Positions 10,273 through 21,885 of a stretch of DNA of 64,000 nt are shown in pieces. The DNA lies in assembly GCF_018446385.1 (NCBI RefSeq), contig NC_056004.1:24124492-24188491 (forward strand). Reading direction: 5' to 3'. The stretch is from Zingiber officinale. Taxonomy: Eukaryota; Streptophyta; Magnoliopsida; Zingiberales; Zingiberaceae. Each line of letters begins with the position of its first letter. The stretch's first letter is position 1. A model generated the notes under the pieces. That model searched no databases, was not told where the DNA came from, and was given only the letters and a program-made list of their open reading frames with translations. Position numbers and translations under genes: made by a program.

Positions 10273-11297
10273 TTCATCATATTTTAGTCAAACTAAAATA
10301 AACTCATCTCTAAATCAATATATTTTTTATGTGTGACCCAATAGGCTTTCGTAACGATAGCAATATATATAAAACTATTTTAGATACATAAACAATAAGC
10401 GACATCTAACAATGCATCATTATTATCCAAGTAATGAGAATGTCGAGATCCAACCTAACATTTTTATGTCTATTATCTTGTATAACTCAGCCTTCTATCT
10501 GTGATATCTAGATTGATCAATGAGGCATAGATCATGTCATTCTCTTATGAATCTTTATGTCTCTTGATCTCCAAATAGACTCACTTAACTAAATGAGTTC
10601 AATATCTCATATTAACTTATTTGAGCATAACATGCATTTTAATAATCCTACCTAATCAAGGGGCCCATAGATATTACTTCCGTCAAATGGAAGGGATAGA
10701 TTTCATCTACAACACTCACATCCCTCCGCATAATTTATTGCATACATAGTGATTGACTTTATAGTCCACTTTATTATAGGTGACATTTGCCGATACCAAA
10801 GTACACAACTCCTTATGTAGGGAATTATAGTGACTTCAGATCTAAGGACTATTCATACCAATAGTCACTATGAGAATGTTTATGACACTCGTATAATGAT
10901 TCATGGAGCATTCTCTTGGCGGGTCAATTCAGTACATATTCTCTAATATATACCCATATGTCAACTTGATAACTCATATTCATGATTTGTGAGATTAAGT
11001 CATCAGTTGACCTGCATGCTAGTCTTAACGCATTAATATTGCACTTGTATATTAATGTTTGACTAGGAATAGTTAAGAGTAGTGTCTATATATATTTACA
11101 ACCTCCCACTATCAATTTGAACAATTGATATGCTGTAAACTAGACTCTATTATCATAAGACATTATTATACATATTTATTTGACACAGATATGAAGCAAA
11201 TATAATAACTATAAAATTTACCTTTTATTAATAAAATATGATACAAAAGTTTCCTTACCAATCATCTTATAATTGACACTAAGGGCTAATACTAACA
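10273..11297 (-). repeat. LTR H, right half (reverse orientation)
   Basis: Continuation of 2159-2731 after removal of family A. Read on the minus strand it begins TGTTAGTATTAGCCC, matching the start of the plus copy at 12114. Total H length is about 1.6 kb, as in the second copy. Confidence 0.78.
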
Positions 11298-11588
11298 GTA
11301 ATTTTATTATACATTTATCTTTTTTGTACGTGTTTTATAAGGACGGTAAACTTGTTACCGTTTCTAATCTTTTGTAAATGATGAATTGACAATGGATTAT
11401 CCATTGAAGGGATCAACAATCACGAGTCTTATACTAGCAGTTGCTGGGTTGTGAACCAAGTAAAAAGAAACTTATCTTTTTGTGCTTATCTTTATTTTAT
11501 TCCGCCGTGTATTTTCAAAAATTATGAAAAAAATGATGAATGCTATTCACCCCCTCTAGCGCTTTTTTCGATCCTATAATTGGTATCA
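11298..11588 (+). repeat. LTR I, right part with primer-binding-like site
   Basis: Contains GTGAACCAAGTAA, CTATTCACCCCCTCTAGCGC and an LTR end at 11578, followed two bases later by TGGTATCA (11581-11588), a decayed initiator-Met site. It is the R-U5 half of the LTR whose U3 half lies at 1150-2158. Confidence 0.65.
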
Positions 11589-12113
11589 TGATTAGTTTTA
11601 CTTGGTTAGGAATCTTCAACGACTCCTACTCCAAGGTCGACGCCCTTTCAGTACATATCCGATGGGTAATTTACCAAATAATCAAATCTCAGTTACAAAA
11701 AAGAAGAAAAATGCAACAAACTGCACTTCCTGATGAAATAAAAATAACTTTAAATTGTTACCAACACTTTAGTAGATTGAATATTGTAGCTCGAGGTTGG
11801 TGTCACTCTGACTATAATAATTGGGCATAGTAGAGTCATAGCAGAGAAGTAATAGGAGGACGGTGCAGCAGAATGATTGAAGAAGCTCGTACAAAAGTTG
11901 TGTTGAATGCACTGGTTGAATCCTCCTTTTAAAGGGTATTGGAGGAGCTTCCAATGTTTCCAGGTCACCTCCATTTGAACTGATCCTCTTCGTGAACTTT
12001 GTTGTTTATCCACTTGAAGGCACCTCTAATCCCATCCGAGGTGCCTCCAATCAACCTAAGGCCCTTCTAATGACTAAAATTTCATTCACAAAGTTTATCT
12101 GTGTGAAGACACT
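11589..12113. other. Decayed LTR-element DNA (gag start of I, then reversed LTR J)
   Basis: Non-coding in its present state. From about 11820 it reads best on the minus strand as an LTR (J), with a TTTAAAAGG box near 11929 and GAGGTGCCTCC palindromes near 12007-12060. J is interrupted by the H copy at 12114 and resumes at 13775. The open frame at 11540-11830 spans the LTR I end and has no gag domain that I recognise. Confidence 0.45.
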
Positions 12114-13774
12114 TGTTAGTATTAATGCTAATATCAATTATAAGATGATTGATAAGAGCACATTTGGTATCATATTTCACTTATCAATAAAAGACAAAGT
12201 TCGTTATTATATTTACTTCAGTTCAGTGCCGAATGAATAAGTATAATAATGTATTAGAGTATGAGATTCTAGTCTACAACATATTAATTGGTTGAATTGA
12301 TAGTGAGATATTGTGGATATATAGAATGCTGCTCTTAACTATTTCTAGTCAAACATTAATATACAAGGATAATATTAATGTATTGAGACTAGCATGTAGG
12401 TTAACGAATGACTTAATCTCACAAGTCATGGATATGGGATATCAAGTTGACAAATGAATATATATTAGAGAATACGACTGAATGACCCGCTATGAGATAT
12501 TTCATGGATCGTTATATGAGTGTCATAAATATCTCATAGCAACTATTAGTATGAATAGCCTTTAAACCTGAAGTCACTACGATTCTCTACAGAAAAAGTT
12601 GTGTACTTTGGTATCAGCAAACACCACCTGTAACAAGGTGGACTATAAAGTTGATCACTGGGTATGCAATAAGTTATACGAAGAAATGTGAGTGATGTAG
12701 ATGAGATCTATCCTTTCCATATGACGGAAGTGATATCTATGAATCCCTTGATTAGTAGGACACAAGAAAGTAGGACCATGTTCAAGTGAGTCAATATGTG
12801 ATATTAAACTTATTTGATTGAGTGTGTCTACTTAAAGATCAAGAAACACAAAAATTGATAAGAGGATGACACAGTCTATGCTTTATTGATCAATCTAGAT
12901 ATCAAGGATAGAAGGATTGAGTCATACAAGATAATAGACACGAAAAGGTTAGGTTGAATCTCAGCATTCTCGTCATTTGGGTAGCAATGATACTTTGTTA
13001 AATATCACTCATTATTTATGTATTTAAGATAATTTAGAGACATTTCCAACGTTACGAGAACCTATTGGGTCACACACAAAGAACAAGTTGATTTGGAGAT
13101 GAGTTCATATGATGGATCATTGGATTAAGTCTAATCTAAATTAGACTCATTGAGTTAGACTTAATTGAGTTAGACTCAATTAGATCCAACTATTGGATTG
13201 AGTCCAATTCGAATTAGACTTATTGAGTCAATTCAGATTTATGATGAGTAATGAGTTAGACTCATTGAGTGACTTGATGAATTTGAATTCATCAAGGAAG
13301 AGATCGGCATGTTCAATTTAAAATTGACCATGTATTGGATGAAGAGCAAAAGGTGATTAAAAGACAAATATTAATGTCAATTAAGATAATTGACATTAAG
13401 ACAATTTCATGAATGAGTATAAAAGGGGTTTTAATTCATTTTCATGATGAGATTTTGTGTTCTTGCTCTTTTTCTTCTCTCCTCTCTTCATTTGGCCCAA
13501 ACCTCCATTGGGGTTGCTAGCACAACCTTGGTTGATTTTCTTCTCCACTCCGTGAGTTCATAAGACGGACGGAAGGCTTGTTCGTGTGGATACTGAAAGA
13601 GGCGTGAACACTTGATCGTGCTGAGATCCTTGTAGTTGGGTGTTCATGTTTACGTAACAAAGGTAACTCCCTTTTACAAAACTTAATATATAGTTTTCCT
13701 TCGCATGAATCTTCTAGAAAGGAATTAGTTTTTCTGCTGCGCTTTCTGCGTGTTTAGCACTCTAGTTCCTTACA
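12114..13774 (+). repeat. Solo LTR H, second copy
   Basis: Starts TGTTAGTATTA and ends TTCCTTACA. Flanked by ACACT (12109-12113) and ACACC (13775-13779), a near-perfect 5-bp duplication. Homologous along its length to 2159-2731 plus 10273-11297 in the opposite orientation. A TATA-like box (GTATAAAAGG) is at about 13419-13428. No second LTR or internal region is attached, so it is a solo LTR. Confidence 0.75.
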
Positions 13775-14447
13775 ACACCTCCATCCATCCAGGGCATCCT
13801 CCATTCAGCTGAAGTGCCTCGAGCACTGTTCATCCAAGACTTATTTTTACTCTAACTCTTACAAATTTTTACTCTAACTCTTACAAATGTTAGTCCAAAA
13901 TTAACAAAGAATACATGTAAAACATAGTTAGTACACATAAAATTATAAATTAGATCATATTATATCAAAATTATGATATAGTTTTGGTCTCAATTTAAAT
14001 TTCCAAAATAGATTTAAATTGGACCAAGTTTTAGATGTAGATATAATGCATCATGAACTAAAAAGGAGTTTTTTTTTTATAAAAATCAACCACTTGTAGT
14101 TAATAACTTGTTCAAAGACCTTATATCATTCTGGTAAAAAAAAAGTTAAACATTTATTTAAGGACAATGTTTTAGATGATTATTTGTAAATTAAGTTTCT
14201 TTTACATCTAATTAATTTAAGCCTAAAACTTAATTAAAATTTATAAACTTAACTAAAAATAAACTTACATTAAGTTAATTCAATCTAATTAAACTTATAC
14301 CTTACCTAAAATTGAACCCTCTTAAACTTAAATTACACTTCAACTAGACTTAATTAACTCTAAATTAAATTTTAACTTGACGTAAATTAAATAAATCTAA
14401 TTAAAAACTAATTACTAATTAAAAATTAAAATTTTAATTCAGATTAA
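13775..14447. other. Remainder of LTR J and AT-rich spacer
   Basis: Starts with further GGCATCCTCC and GTGCCTCGAG palindromic pieces of reversed LTR J, then AT-rich DNA with no gene. Includes a 25-bp direct repeat (TTTTTACTCTAACTCTTACA twice, about 13843-13892). Confidence 0.5.
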
Positions 14448-14930
14448 AACTTCGTTCAATGGAATAGTATTGAGGTTCATTCAGATTGACGATTTTTGAT
14501 GGTATAGAAATTGTACTTTAAATTTATTCGGTAGTGAAATTTCGACATTGAATTATCGAAAAAAGTAATGCTAAGGTTCAGAAAAATCGGCATAGCCATG
14601 AGAAAGCACTTGCCTAAGTAACCAGCCACCATCTTAAGCTCATCCCAAAGGAACACACCTTAATGCACGAGTAGAATATGGTAAAGAGTAACAATTATTT
14701 AGTTTAGGATCGATTGAAAGTGAAACACTTGCACCCGACAGTTGCTGTGGTTAAGTCCTTGATTAAGCATCTAAAATTTGAGATATAATTGTCATGTATT
14801 ATGAAAGATTTTCTTTTAAATGGATAGCGAATTTGAAAATATTGACAGTTAGGATGAGTCTTTATCTTTATGTATGCTTCATTAATTTACCTTGATAATC
14901 GATGAAAATCTTTTATGAAACTAAATCAGT
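14448..14930 (+). repeat. Dispersed repeat R, copy 2 (edge of duplication block 1)
   Basis: Matches copy 1 (150-640) and copy 3 (56953-57240). It continues directly into DNA that is also shared with the 57240-58530 region. Confidence 0.75.
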
Positions 14931-17240
14931 GATAGTAAAATTAGTCGGACCAAAAACTTAAATACTTAATACCAACTAAAAAGAGAAGCACTTTCAGCAA
15001 GTTAAACAGATAAAAAGATGAAAAATTCTCTTACAAAACAAGAAATAGAAGTCCTCATAAACTCTTTCGGAGCAACATTAAGTCAGGAGTCTACTTTCTA
15101 CCGTTGGATAATTTTGTAGTAAGAAAAAAAATTTAGATTTATTTATTGGATTGAATTGAGTTGATAATCTTAAACTGTCAAGTAGGAAAAGAAGAGCTGC
15201 TTGGGATGACTAAGTTGGCTAGAAAAATTAGATTTCCTTGTATACCCGAGTGTAGATTCTCGACTCCCAAGTGCAGAAAAGAAGATGTCCATACCTATTT
15301 TCAAATAGTTTTCTTAAAATAAATTCGTCATTCTCCGATGTGAAAATACACAACAGAGATTTAGGAAACGAAGGTAGATGGAGATTCTACGTCACTCTCT
15401 TGCTCAAGACCATGATCTCCGTACCGTTGGCCCTCTTGCTCAAGACCATGATCTCCGTACCATTGGCCCTCAATGGTTGACCATTACTATTATTTGAGAG
15501 ATTATGAAATCGGCATTACCAATTATTAATGCTTTGTTGTTATTTTATCCTGACTGGTTCGACATTTGACGCATGTAGATCATACTCTAAATTTGTACCC
15601 TTGCACATTCACGCGTGAGAAACAATCTCTCCTGATATATTTATTCACATTTTATATATATATATATATGAAACAATATAAACTAATACTAAAATCATGA
15701 AACTTGTCATGTGAGACTAAAAATCCATAAGTCTCCTCCCTTCTTGTTTTCAATTCATATTTCTAAACAAACAAATAGAGAAATCGAAGAATCTCCGTAA
15801 CGAGACGGAGTTTTATTTTTCTGGTTTCTAACACAATATCATCGAGGCTCACTCAAACATTTTCCTTTTTCCCGTACTGATCGTTGTCAAACCATTGGCA
15901 TGCTTTGTCTCCGTTATGTTGATTGCCGAAATGAATTTAACTGCAGGTGGATCGAGTGTCTGTCCATTTCCCAGCGAAGTTCAATCACGAGAATATTCTA
16001 AAAACAATAGTTCGTGCAGATGGTGTGTAGTCAAGAGCCACGCTCTTGCTTTTTTGTTTGCTTTCAAGTAGCGTGCAGGAGCAAATGATAAAGTTTGATG
16101 TGGATTCTCAGTCTGATCTGTTTGTTGGTCGGTAAACTATAGTTCCTTCAAATAAAGAAGCAAGCATGATAAGAAGAATTGCCCATTTTCTGATCATTGA
16201 TCAAAGAAGCTATATATTCCAACTGTCTGATTCCTAAATACCAAATACTACGTTCTTTTAAAGTAGTCATAAATTGATTTTTAGAAAAACGAACTTGCAG
16301 GAAAAGTCGACTTTGATTTTTGTTTCAACCTTTGTCATCATCACATCTAATCATTCTTCAATTATTCATCAGTCATAATTACAACCTTCCAACCCAAGTA
16401 AACCGTTTTAGCATCCAGTAGTAAATTCTACGGAATGTTGCAAGGATGTAGATTGAGATATCATCTGGATTCTCCATCATGATTCTCTAAGATCTCATCG
16501 ATTGAATAACAAACCAATGCAGATCTCAATCAAAATTATAAAAAGAATGAATCAGGATGAACATCCAATTATTCCTACTAGTTCATATTTTCAAGATATA
16601 TCATCTCAATAAAAATCCTCTCTGGCATCTCTTTCACATCTACATAACAATTAGGCATTGACATCTACATAACAATTAGGAAATAATTTGGAAAATTCGC
16701 AGGTTTCTGAGACTGATCTCCATTGCACCAGGCCAATTTGACTACTAAGCAGTTTGTAGAAAATTCTGTCCAAATGGAAACAATAACGGAAAATTTTCTA
16801 TACTAGACGAACTAGAAATTTATTTGAGCAACCGACACAGCAGTACAACAAAATAGATCACAATCACTTCATACCACATAATCAAAAAAATATGAATAAC
16901 ATATACAGAGTTAGAAATCAGATCTACAATTTTAGCATTTTCTACATGTCCTATTTGAAAGATTTGAACCTAGGAATCCTACCTTCTAAGGACAAGAAAC
17001 GCCTTCCATAAAGCTTGTTTTTAATGAGAAAAGCTTGTGAAAAATTTCATGCCCTACATGTACAGAAAACAGTGCCTCGGTCATCTTGGCAATTGGTCAC
17101 ATACCACAACATATACCCATGTCAGGGAAAAACAAAATTCAACTTTTATCAATAAAAAATATGAATATTTACTGTTCCTTCAGTTGCTGGAATAATTTGC
17201 ACATAGTGCAATCCTCAATTTTCTAAGATAATCCTTTCTA
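14931..17240. other. Intergenic DNA of duplication block 1
   Basis: No intact gene. Shares patches with 57240-58440. Contains a 33-bp direct duplication (about 15390-15470, unit around CTTGCTCAAGACCATGATCT), which makes the 69-codon frame at 15271-15480 look repetitive. The TA run at 15652-15668 is a microsatellite. Confidence 0.55.
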
Positions 17241-17388
17241 GGGGGTTGATATGCTCCCCGACTCGTCATCCACACCGCATTTCCGCGACTGAGATGAGGC
17301 GAGGCGCCTGGAATCACTTGAGGCGCCCCTAGTCATCTCAGTCATGGAAATACGGCACGGACGCAAGTCAGGGAGCATAACACTCCCC
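17241..17388. mobile_element. Foldback MITE, Mutator-like
   Basis: 148 bp with long terminal inverted repeats (GGGGGTTGATATGCTCCC against GGGGAGTGTTATGCTCCC at the other end). Flanked by a perfect 10-bp duplication ATCCTTTCTA (17231-17240, 17389-17398). The paralogous site in block 2 (about 58425-58445) has a single uninterrupted ATCCCTTCTA, which is an empty site. TSD size and inverted-repeat form suggest a Mutator-type MITE. It contains GGCGCC palindromes of its own. Confidence 0.88.
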
Positions 17389-17549
17389 ATCCTTTCTATA
17401 ACTCAATCAGGATATATGATGCAATTTTAGAAAACTTGGCATTTTACTGTCTAGATGAACACTTCTAGGAATAACAAACACATAAGAAAACTACAAGATT
17501 GGTTCAACATTCTTGTTCTCTTTTGCAGTTTCAATTATCCAACCATCAT

Positions 17550-18366
17550 TCAGCTACAGCGAGAGATCTCAAGAAGTTCAGGGAATTCATTTTTGTAAGG
17601 GAGATTGAATTTGTTCAGAAATTTTAGATCCGATATTATAAAAAACATAAGTAGCTTGTCGTTTGAAGTCCACAACCCTTCTGATTTTATTATCTTCATG
17701 ACCTGAAACCGAGGAATCATCCTCTTCTTCAAACTGAATACTAAAAACCTCGGCCGTTGAGCAATGTCCTTGATCAAAAATTCCATCTTTATCCGTAAGA
17801 TATCTGTGGAAACATTTAAGAAACATGGTCGTTTTTTTATCACAAAAACCAACTCCACTTCCTAAGATTCTTGAGGAGCAGCTCCCTTGATCCAAAGAGA
17901 TTATCCCATACATTCAATTTGAGGAGAAGAGTACGCTGGACGTTGAAGGACACGATGACGGGGTGCCTCACGATAACATGAACGAGGTCGGATTGTGACA
18001 ACCCCAGGTCGTGTAAAAATTGAAACTTCGGGGTGAGGTTTGATTCCACATTACAGCAGATGAATGTTGGTCTGCCAGATATCATCTTCCTGAGATTAGC
18101 GCCATCAATGCCCTGAGATCTGAAGAAAGCAAGAACAGCGTCGGGATTCTCGGTCGATCGGAGATGCACTAGGTGCTTGGAGGCCTTCGACGCCTCCTCC
18201 TTGGAGAAACCGCACGAGTTCAAGAGGTACTTGACCATGAAGTGATGAGGATCGCGAGAAGATGTGCCGCCGCATGACAAGGGGAGGAAACGGAGGTGGC
18301 GAAGAAAATGCGGAGTTGGGGCAAGGGAAGAAGAGCATAGCGGCGGATGGTCGGGTGGAGCAGCAT
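17550..18366 (-). pseudogene. mTERF-family pseudogene (paralogue of the gene at 58531-59664)
   Basis: Decayed copy of the mitochondrial/plastid transcription termination factor gene at 58531-59664. Three lesions are visible. A one-base deletion after the presequence shifts the frame near 18270. An internal deletion of about 340 bp joins codon ~170 to codon ~286 of the intact copy near 17855-17860, removing several mTERF helical repeats. A further small deletion removes a few residues near 17760. The remaining segments (N-terminal S-S-R-D-P-H-H-F to L-L-L-K-N-L-R-K, and C-terminal R-P-C-F-L-N to L-L-E-I-S) align well with the intact protein. The original start would be the ATG at 18366. Not expected to make a working protein. 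Confidence 0.88.
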
Positions 18367-18420
18367 CATCGTCGAAGGCAGTAGAAATTCGGTCGTTAGG
18401 GGTGCGACAGAACCTATCAA

Positions 18421-20140
18421 AACCCTAGCTCAAAGCATCTTCAACAACAACGAACATTCACGTTAACTTTTCTATTACTATGATTCATTTTATTAAATTT
18501 AAATAATCATTTTTCATCATACATTATATTAAATATTTTAAAATTTTTATCATCCTTAATTTTTTTTATCATTTTCTTTTCTTTCTTTTATTTTTTATTA
18601 TTATATTTATACAAGGAGGGGAAGGAGAGATTGAGTGGAAGAAGAGAGTTTAAAAAAAAATACTATTTATTATTATATTTATGGAAGGAGAGAGATTGAG
18701 TGGAAGGAAAGAAATTAAAAAGAAATATTATTTTATTTTTATGATAAAAATTTTATTCTCTAAATTTAGAGAATCATTACTTTTTATTAATTTAAAATTT
18801 TCACGGTAAAATAAGAAAGGGCGAAAAAAAAGAAAAGAAAAACATGAAAATAATCATTCTTCTTCCCGAAAATATTTTCTTTCCCACCTCCACCATTACA
18901 TCATAATTTATTTTTTCATTTCAATTGTATAATAGCGACCGTCCGTCTCATCGTTTTGCCAAACAAATGGTTAGATTGCTCTAATAAAATTTTAAAATTT
19001 AAAGGTCTTTTATGAAAATTTAAAACATCAGTCTAATTTTGGGTAAAAATTAAATAGACACTCATCATTTATGTTTTCTTCATATCAACACCCAATTTTT
19101 TTTATTCTGTCAAGTGAGCACCTCTTTCAAAGTGACTTACATAAAATATCTTTACATTATCGGACTATTTTAACTGTGTGGAAATTAACAACTAGTAAAT
19201 CAATCGATGAACACTCTATAATACTTATTATATTTAAATGAATATAATTTAATCATAATCAAGCGTGTAAAAAATAGCATGTAATTGAAAAAAATGTCAA
19301 TCTCATATTTCGGTTAACTTGGGTGGCTGTTTAATTTTTGCCCATAATTCTTTGATATATTTAATTTGTCTAATTCACCTTTTGAAGTTTTCACCAATAG
19401 CCTATTAACACTGGTTACTCTTTAGTCCCTTCCAAAAACATGAGTATCAATGTTGCTATTTACTTTTGGATTCCCCAATTATAATCATCTTTTTATCTGA
19501 TATACAATTTTTTTTTCTCACAGAAAATAAATCTAGAGTTAAAAAAACATATGCAAAAAAAAAAAATTATTTTCACAAAATAAAATCCTTGAGATCTTGA
19601 TGAGCTATCGCCTCCTTCCAAAACAAAGACACAGAATCATTAGAAGTATCTCGCCTTTGTTAGTTCAAAGGAATTGATGTTCCACATGCAACATTGAAGT
19701 TGATTATGCTCATTTTAAACGTCTCTCACATACTATCCCTAAATTATATAAAGAAATATAGATCTTAGGATTTTGTAGGATAAAAAAAGTTAGTTCTTAT
19801 AGTTTAATAGAGTAGCTGGTCAGATTTTATGGATAAAAGAAACCGATTTAATATATTAAGATATATGAAAACCAGAAGTTAAAAAGACATAATAATTCCT
19901 TACAGAAATGCTAAACATTCTTTCCAATCTACCAAAATACTGATGTACAGAAACCATAAGAAAGAAAATACCAAGCAGTTGAAATTAACCAAACAAATAG
20001 AATTTAATAGATAAAGCTCAATGAACCAAACACTACATCAGTATCAATTAGAGGTTTACACTTACATTGTAATGCAGCTACCTTTGAATCAAACGCCAAT
20101 GCTACTTGAATAAGGAAAAAAAAAGTTGTAATTACTTGAT
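18421..20140. other. AT-rich intergenic spacer
   Basis: No gene found. Holds a repeated 'ggaaggagagagattgagtgg' patch (about 18615-18710) and a MITE at 19041-19343. Otherwise simple AT-rich DNA. Confidence 0.6.
19041..19343. mobile_element. MITE with about 23-bp inverted repeats
   Basis: Ends GGGTAAAAATTAAATAGAC and, on the other strand, GGGCAAAAATTAAACAGCC. Flanks CTAATTTT and ATAATTCT are similar over 8 bases, compatible with an old target duplication. About 303 bp and non-coding. Mutator-type is a guess. Confidence 0.6.
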
Positions 20141-20154
20141 CAGTATAAGATCCA

Positions 20155-20400
20155 TCAGGTTTCAAACGTGATCCCATTTTGGATTGTAGAAAATCATGCC
20201 TTCTTTTGACAAAACTCCAGATGTCCTGTTATGAAGATCAGACAAAAGATTGCATTTAGTCTAAAATAACTCTATGAATTGGCAAAGATCAAGAACTTGG
20301 CAGCTCACAAGCTCTGCTGTCATAAAATCCTTAGAAGCAATCACCTTCCAAAGTTCAAGTTCATCCTTTGTTCGGGAATAGAGAGGCTTCATTCATAGAA
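20155..20400 (-). pseudogene. Unrecognised exon remnant, duplicated with mTERF
   Basis: On the minus strand an open segment reads S-R-T-K-D-E-L-E-L-W-K-V-I-A and continues to L-C-Q-F-I-E-L-F before a stop. A second segment follows with L-H-N-R-T-S-G-V-L-S-K-E-G-M. The paralogous copy at 59935-60160 keeps the same two reading frames with mostly conservative changes. This suggests they were exons of a real gene lying next to mTERF. I do not recognise the family. The short frame at 59815-60009 is its second segment. Confidence 0.45.
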
Positions 20401-20650
20401 TCACCAAATTTGAGCATGTATATCTTTTAGTCAGACTCCAATACCAGAATATTACAATTGGTACTTTTTTAATAACATGGAGTGTCCTACTAAAGCCAGC
20501 AAGTAATGATCCTTTATTCACTATAAAATTTGCTGTTTAACAAGCTTGTCTCACAAAAAGCACCAACACTAGGAAGAAACTTCCTGATATATAAGTTAAG
20601 CCATAGTCATATTTGCAAACACAATTGACTGCAAAGGCTTCAAAAAAAGA

Positions 20651-21885
20651 AAAAAAAAAAAACTAGCACATAGAGGCAGGTAAAGACAGTAAATGACATT
20701 ATGGGATTAGGTAAAATCAAAATGACAGTAAATGACATTGAGTCAATTTTACAAATGGAATATTAATGATAAGTCTTTTACATTCAAAGTTAATGCAACA
20801 TTTATTCACAAACAAAAAACCTGACAAAACTATGTTCCTCTATCAACACAATTTGAAACAAAAGAAAACAATTAGGTAAAATCAAAAACTAACTAAAGCA
20901 AGTTGATTACAGAGCTTCCCATCAGATGGTCACCACATTAACCTTTCAGAATTAGCTCGTGGTGTCACCTTGGCTGACATGCGTGAACTTAAAGCCTCCT
21001 CTCTTGCCGACCTGTGTCCTTGTTGAGTATGCATGAGTTCAGTTAGATATTCAGACTCAGTTTTAGATTGACAACTTGAAAACTGGCACGTATTTTTGAA
21101 AATACAAGTTGTTTAGTACTTGAATGGTTGTTGACTTGTTTTACAAGCATAATTGCTATTGGCAAACTTGAAAACATAAAAAGGGAACCATTGGTTCATT
21201 TGAAAGTATAAAGTTAAGCAATTCATTGAGATAAGCTTATTTATTCCAGACCAAGATAAGTTTAATAGTATTTAAAAAAAAATAAGCAGTAATTGTATTT
21301 TTACTTGAGGTGTGTGTAGATATGAGATAATATGAGACATATTTACTTGAGGTAACAGCAAATTGAGGATTAGAAATAAGAGAAACATGCATGTTTGAAC
21401 TTTAAAGTGTCAATGGATATAACTTACCCAAATGTTCCCATTACTCGGGTTATTACATAGCTTGAACCAGAGCTCAAGACCTTCACCAATCAAAAGTTTG
21501 GCACTTTCGGATACCATTGCTTGTTTAGAAGAATTTACTTTATTTGATATCTTGGTGCACAACTTTAGGCTCCAACCCTTCATGCAAGTATGGTATGCTA
21601 CAATTCAATAACCATAATAGGAAGACCATAAAAAAGCTTAGAATTTGGACAACTTGCACATTAAAAAGCTAGTGGATTTAGTTTCTTTAATTAAATAACC
21701 AGAATCAGTTCTTTTAACTCTATGGTTAAATGAACAAAGAACGGAAGTACAAACCCTTTTTTTGTTCCAATGGCAATTTTCATTTTGATATCCCAAGTTA
21801 GTGGAATTGGTCCAACATCAACATGTAACCACTTCTCCAAAGTGCCATTGTCAAGTTTCCATCTTTATTTTTAAATTTTTTGCCA
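20651..21885. other. Intergenic spacer between duplication block 1 and PHYB relic
   Basis: No gene recognised. AT-rich, with a poly-A run near 20645-20662 and a short direct repeat around AGTAAATGACATT (20689, 20727). Position 21840-21900 has a 16-base direct repeat TTGTCAAGTTTCCATC at the 3' edge of the phytochrome relic. Confidence 0.55.

Larger units (their letters stand above)
14448..20650. repeat. Segmental duplication block 1 (contains the mTERF pseudogene)
   Basis: Matches 56953-60990 in the same orientation over many separated segments. Examples: CTCTTTCGGAGCAAC (15061, 57410), GAGACGGAGTTT (15801, 57476), CACATCTACATAACAATTAGG (16631, 57910), the mTERF gene, and 20155-20640 against 59935-60415. 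One segment is out of order: 16340-16480 matches 60655-60800, which lies on the other side of the mTERF gene. Unlike block 2, this block has a foldback MITE (17241-17388) and a broken mTERF. Confidence 0.85.

Noticed and set aside
20026..20040. CACTACATCAG as possible left end of the CACTA element ending at 23524
   Set aside because: Only the first seven bases fit; the required CACTACAACAAAT and subterminal motifs are missing.
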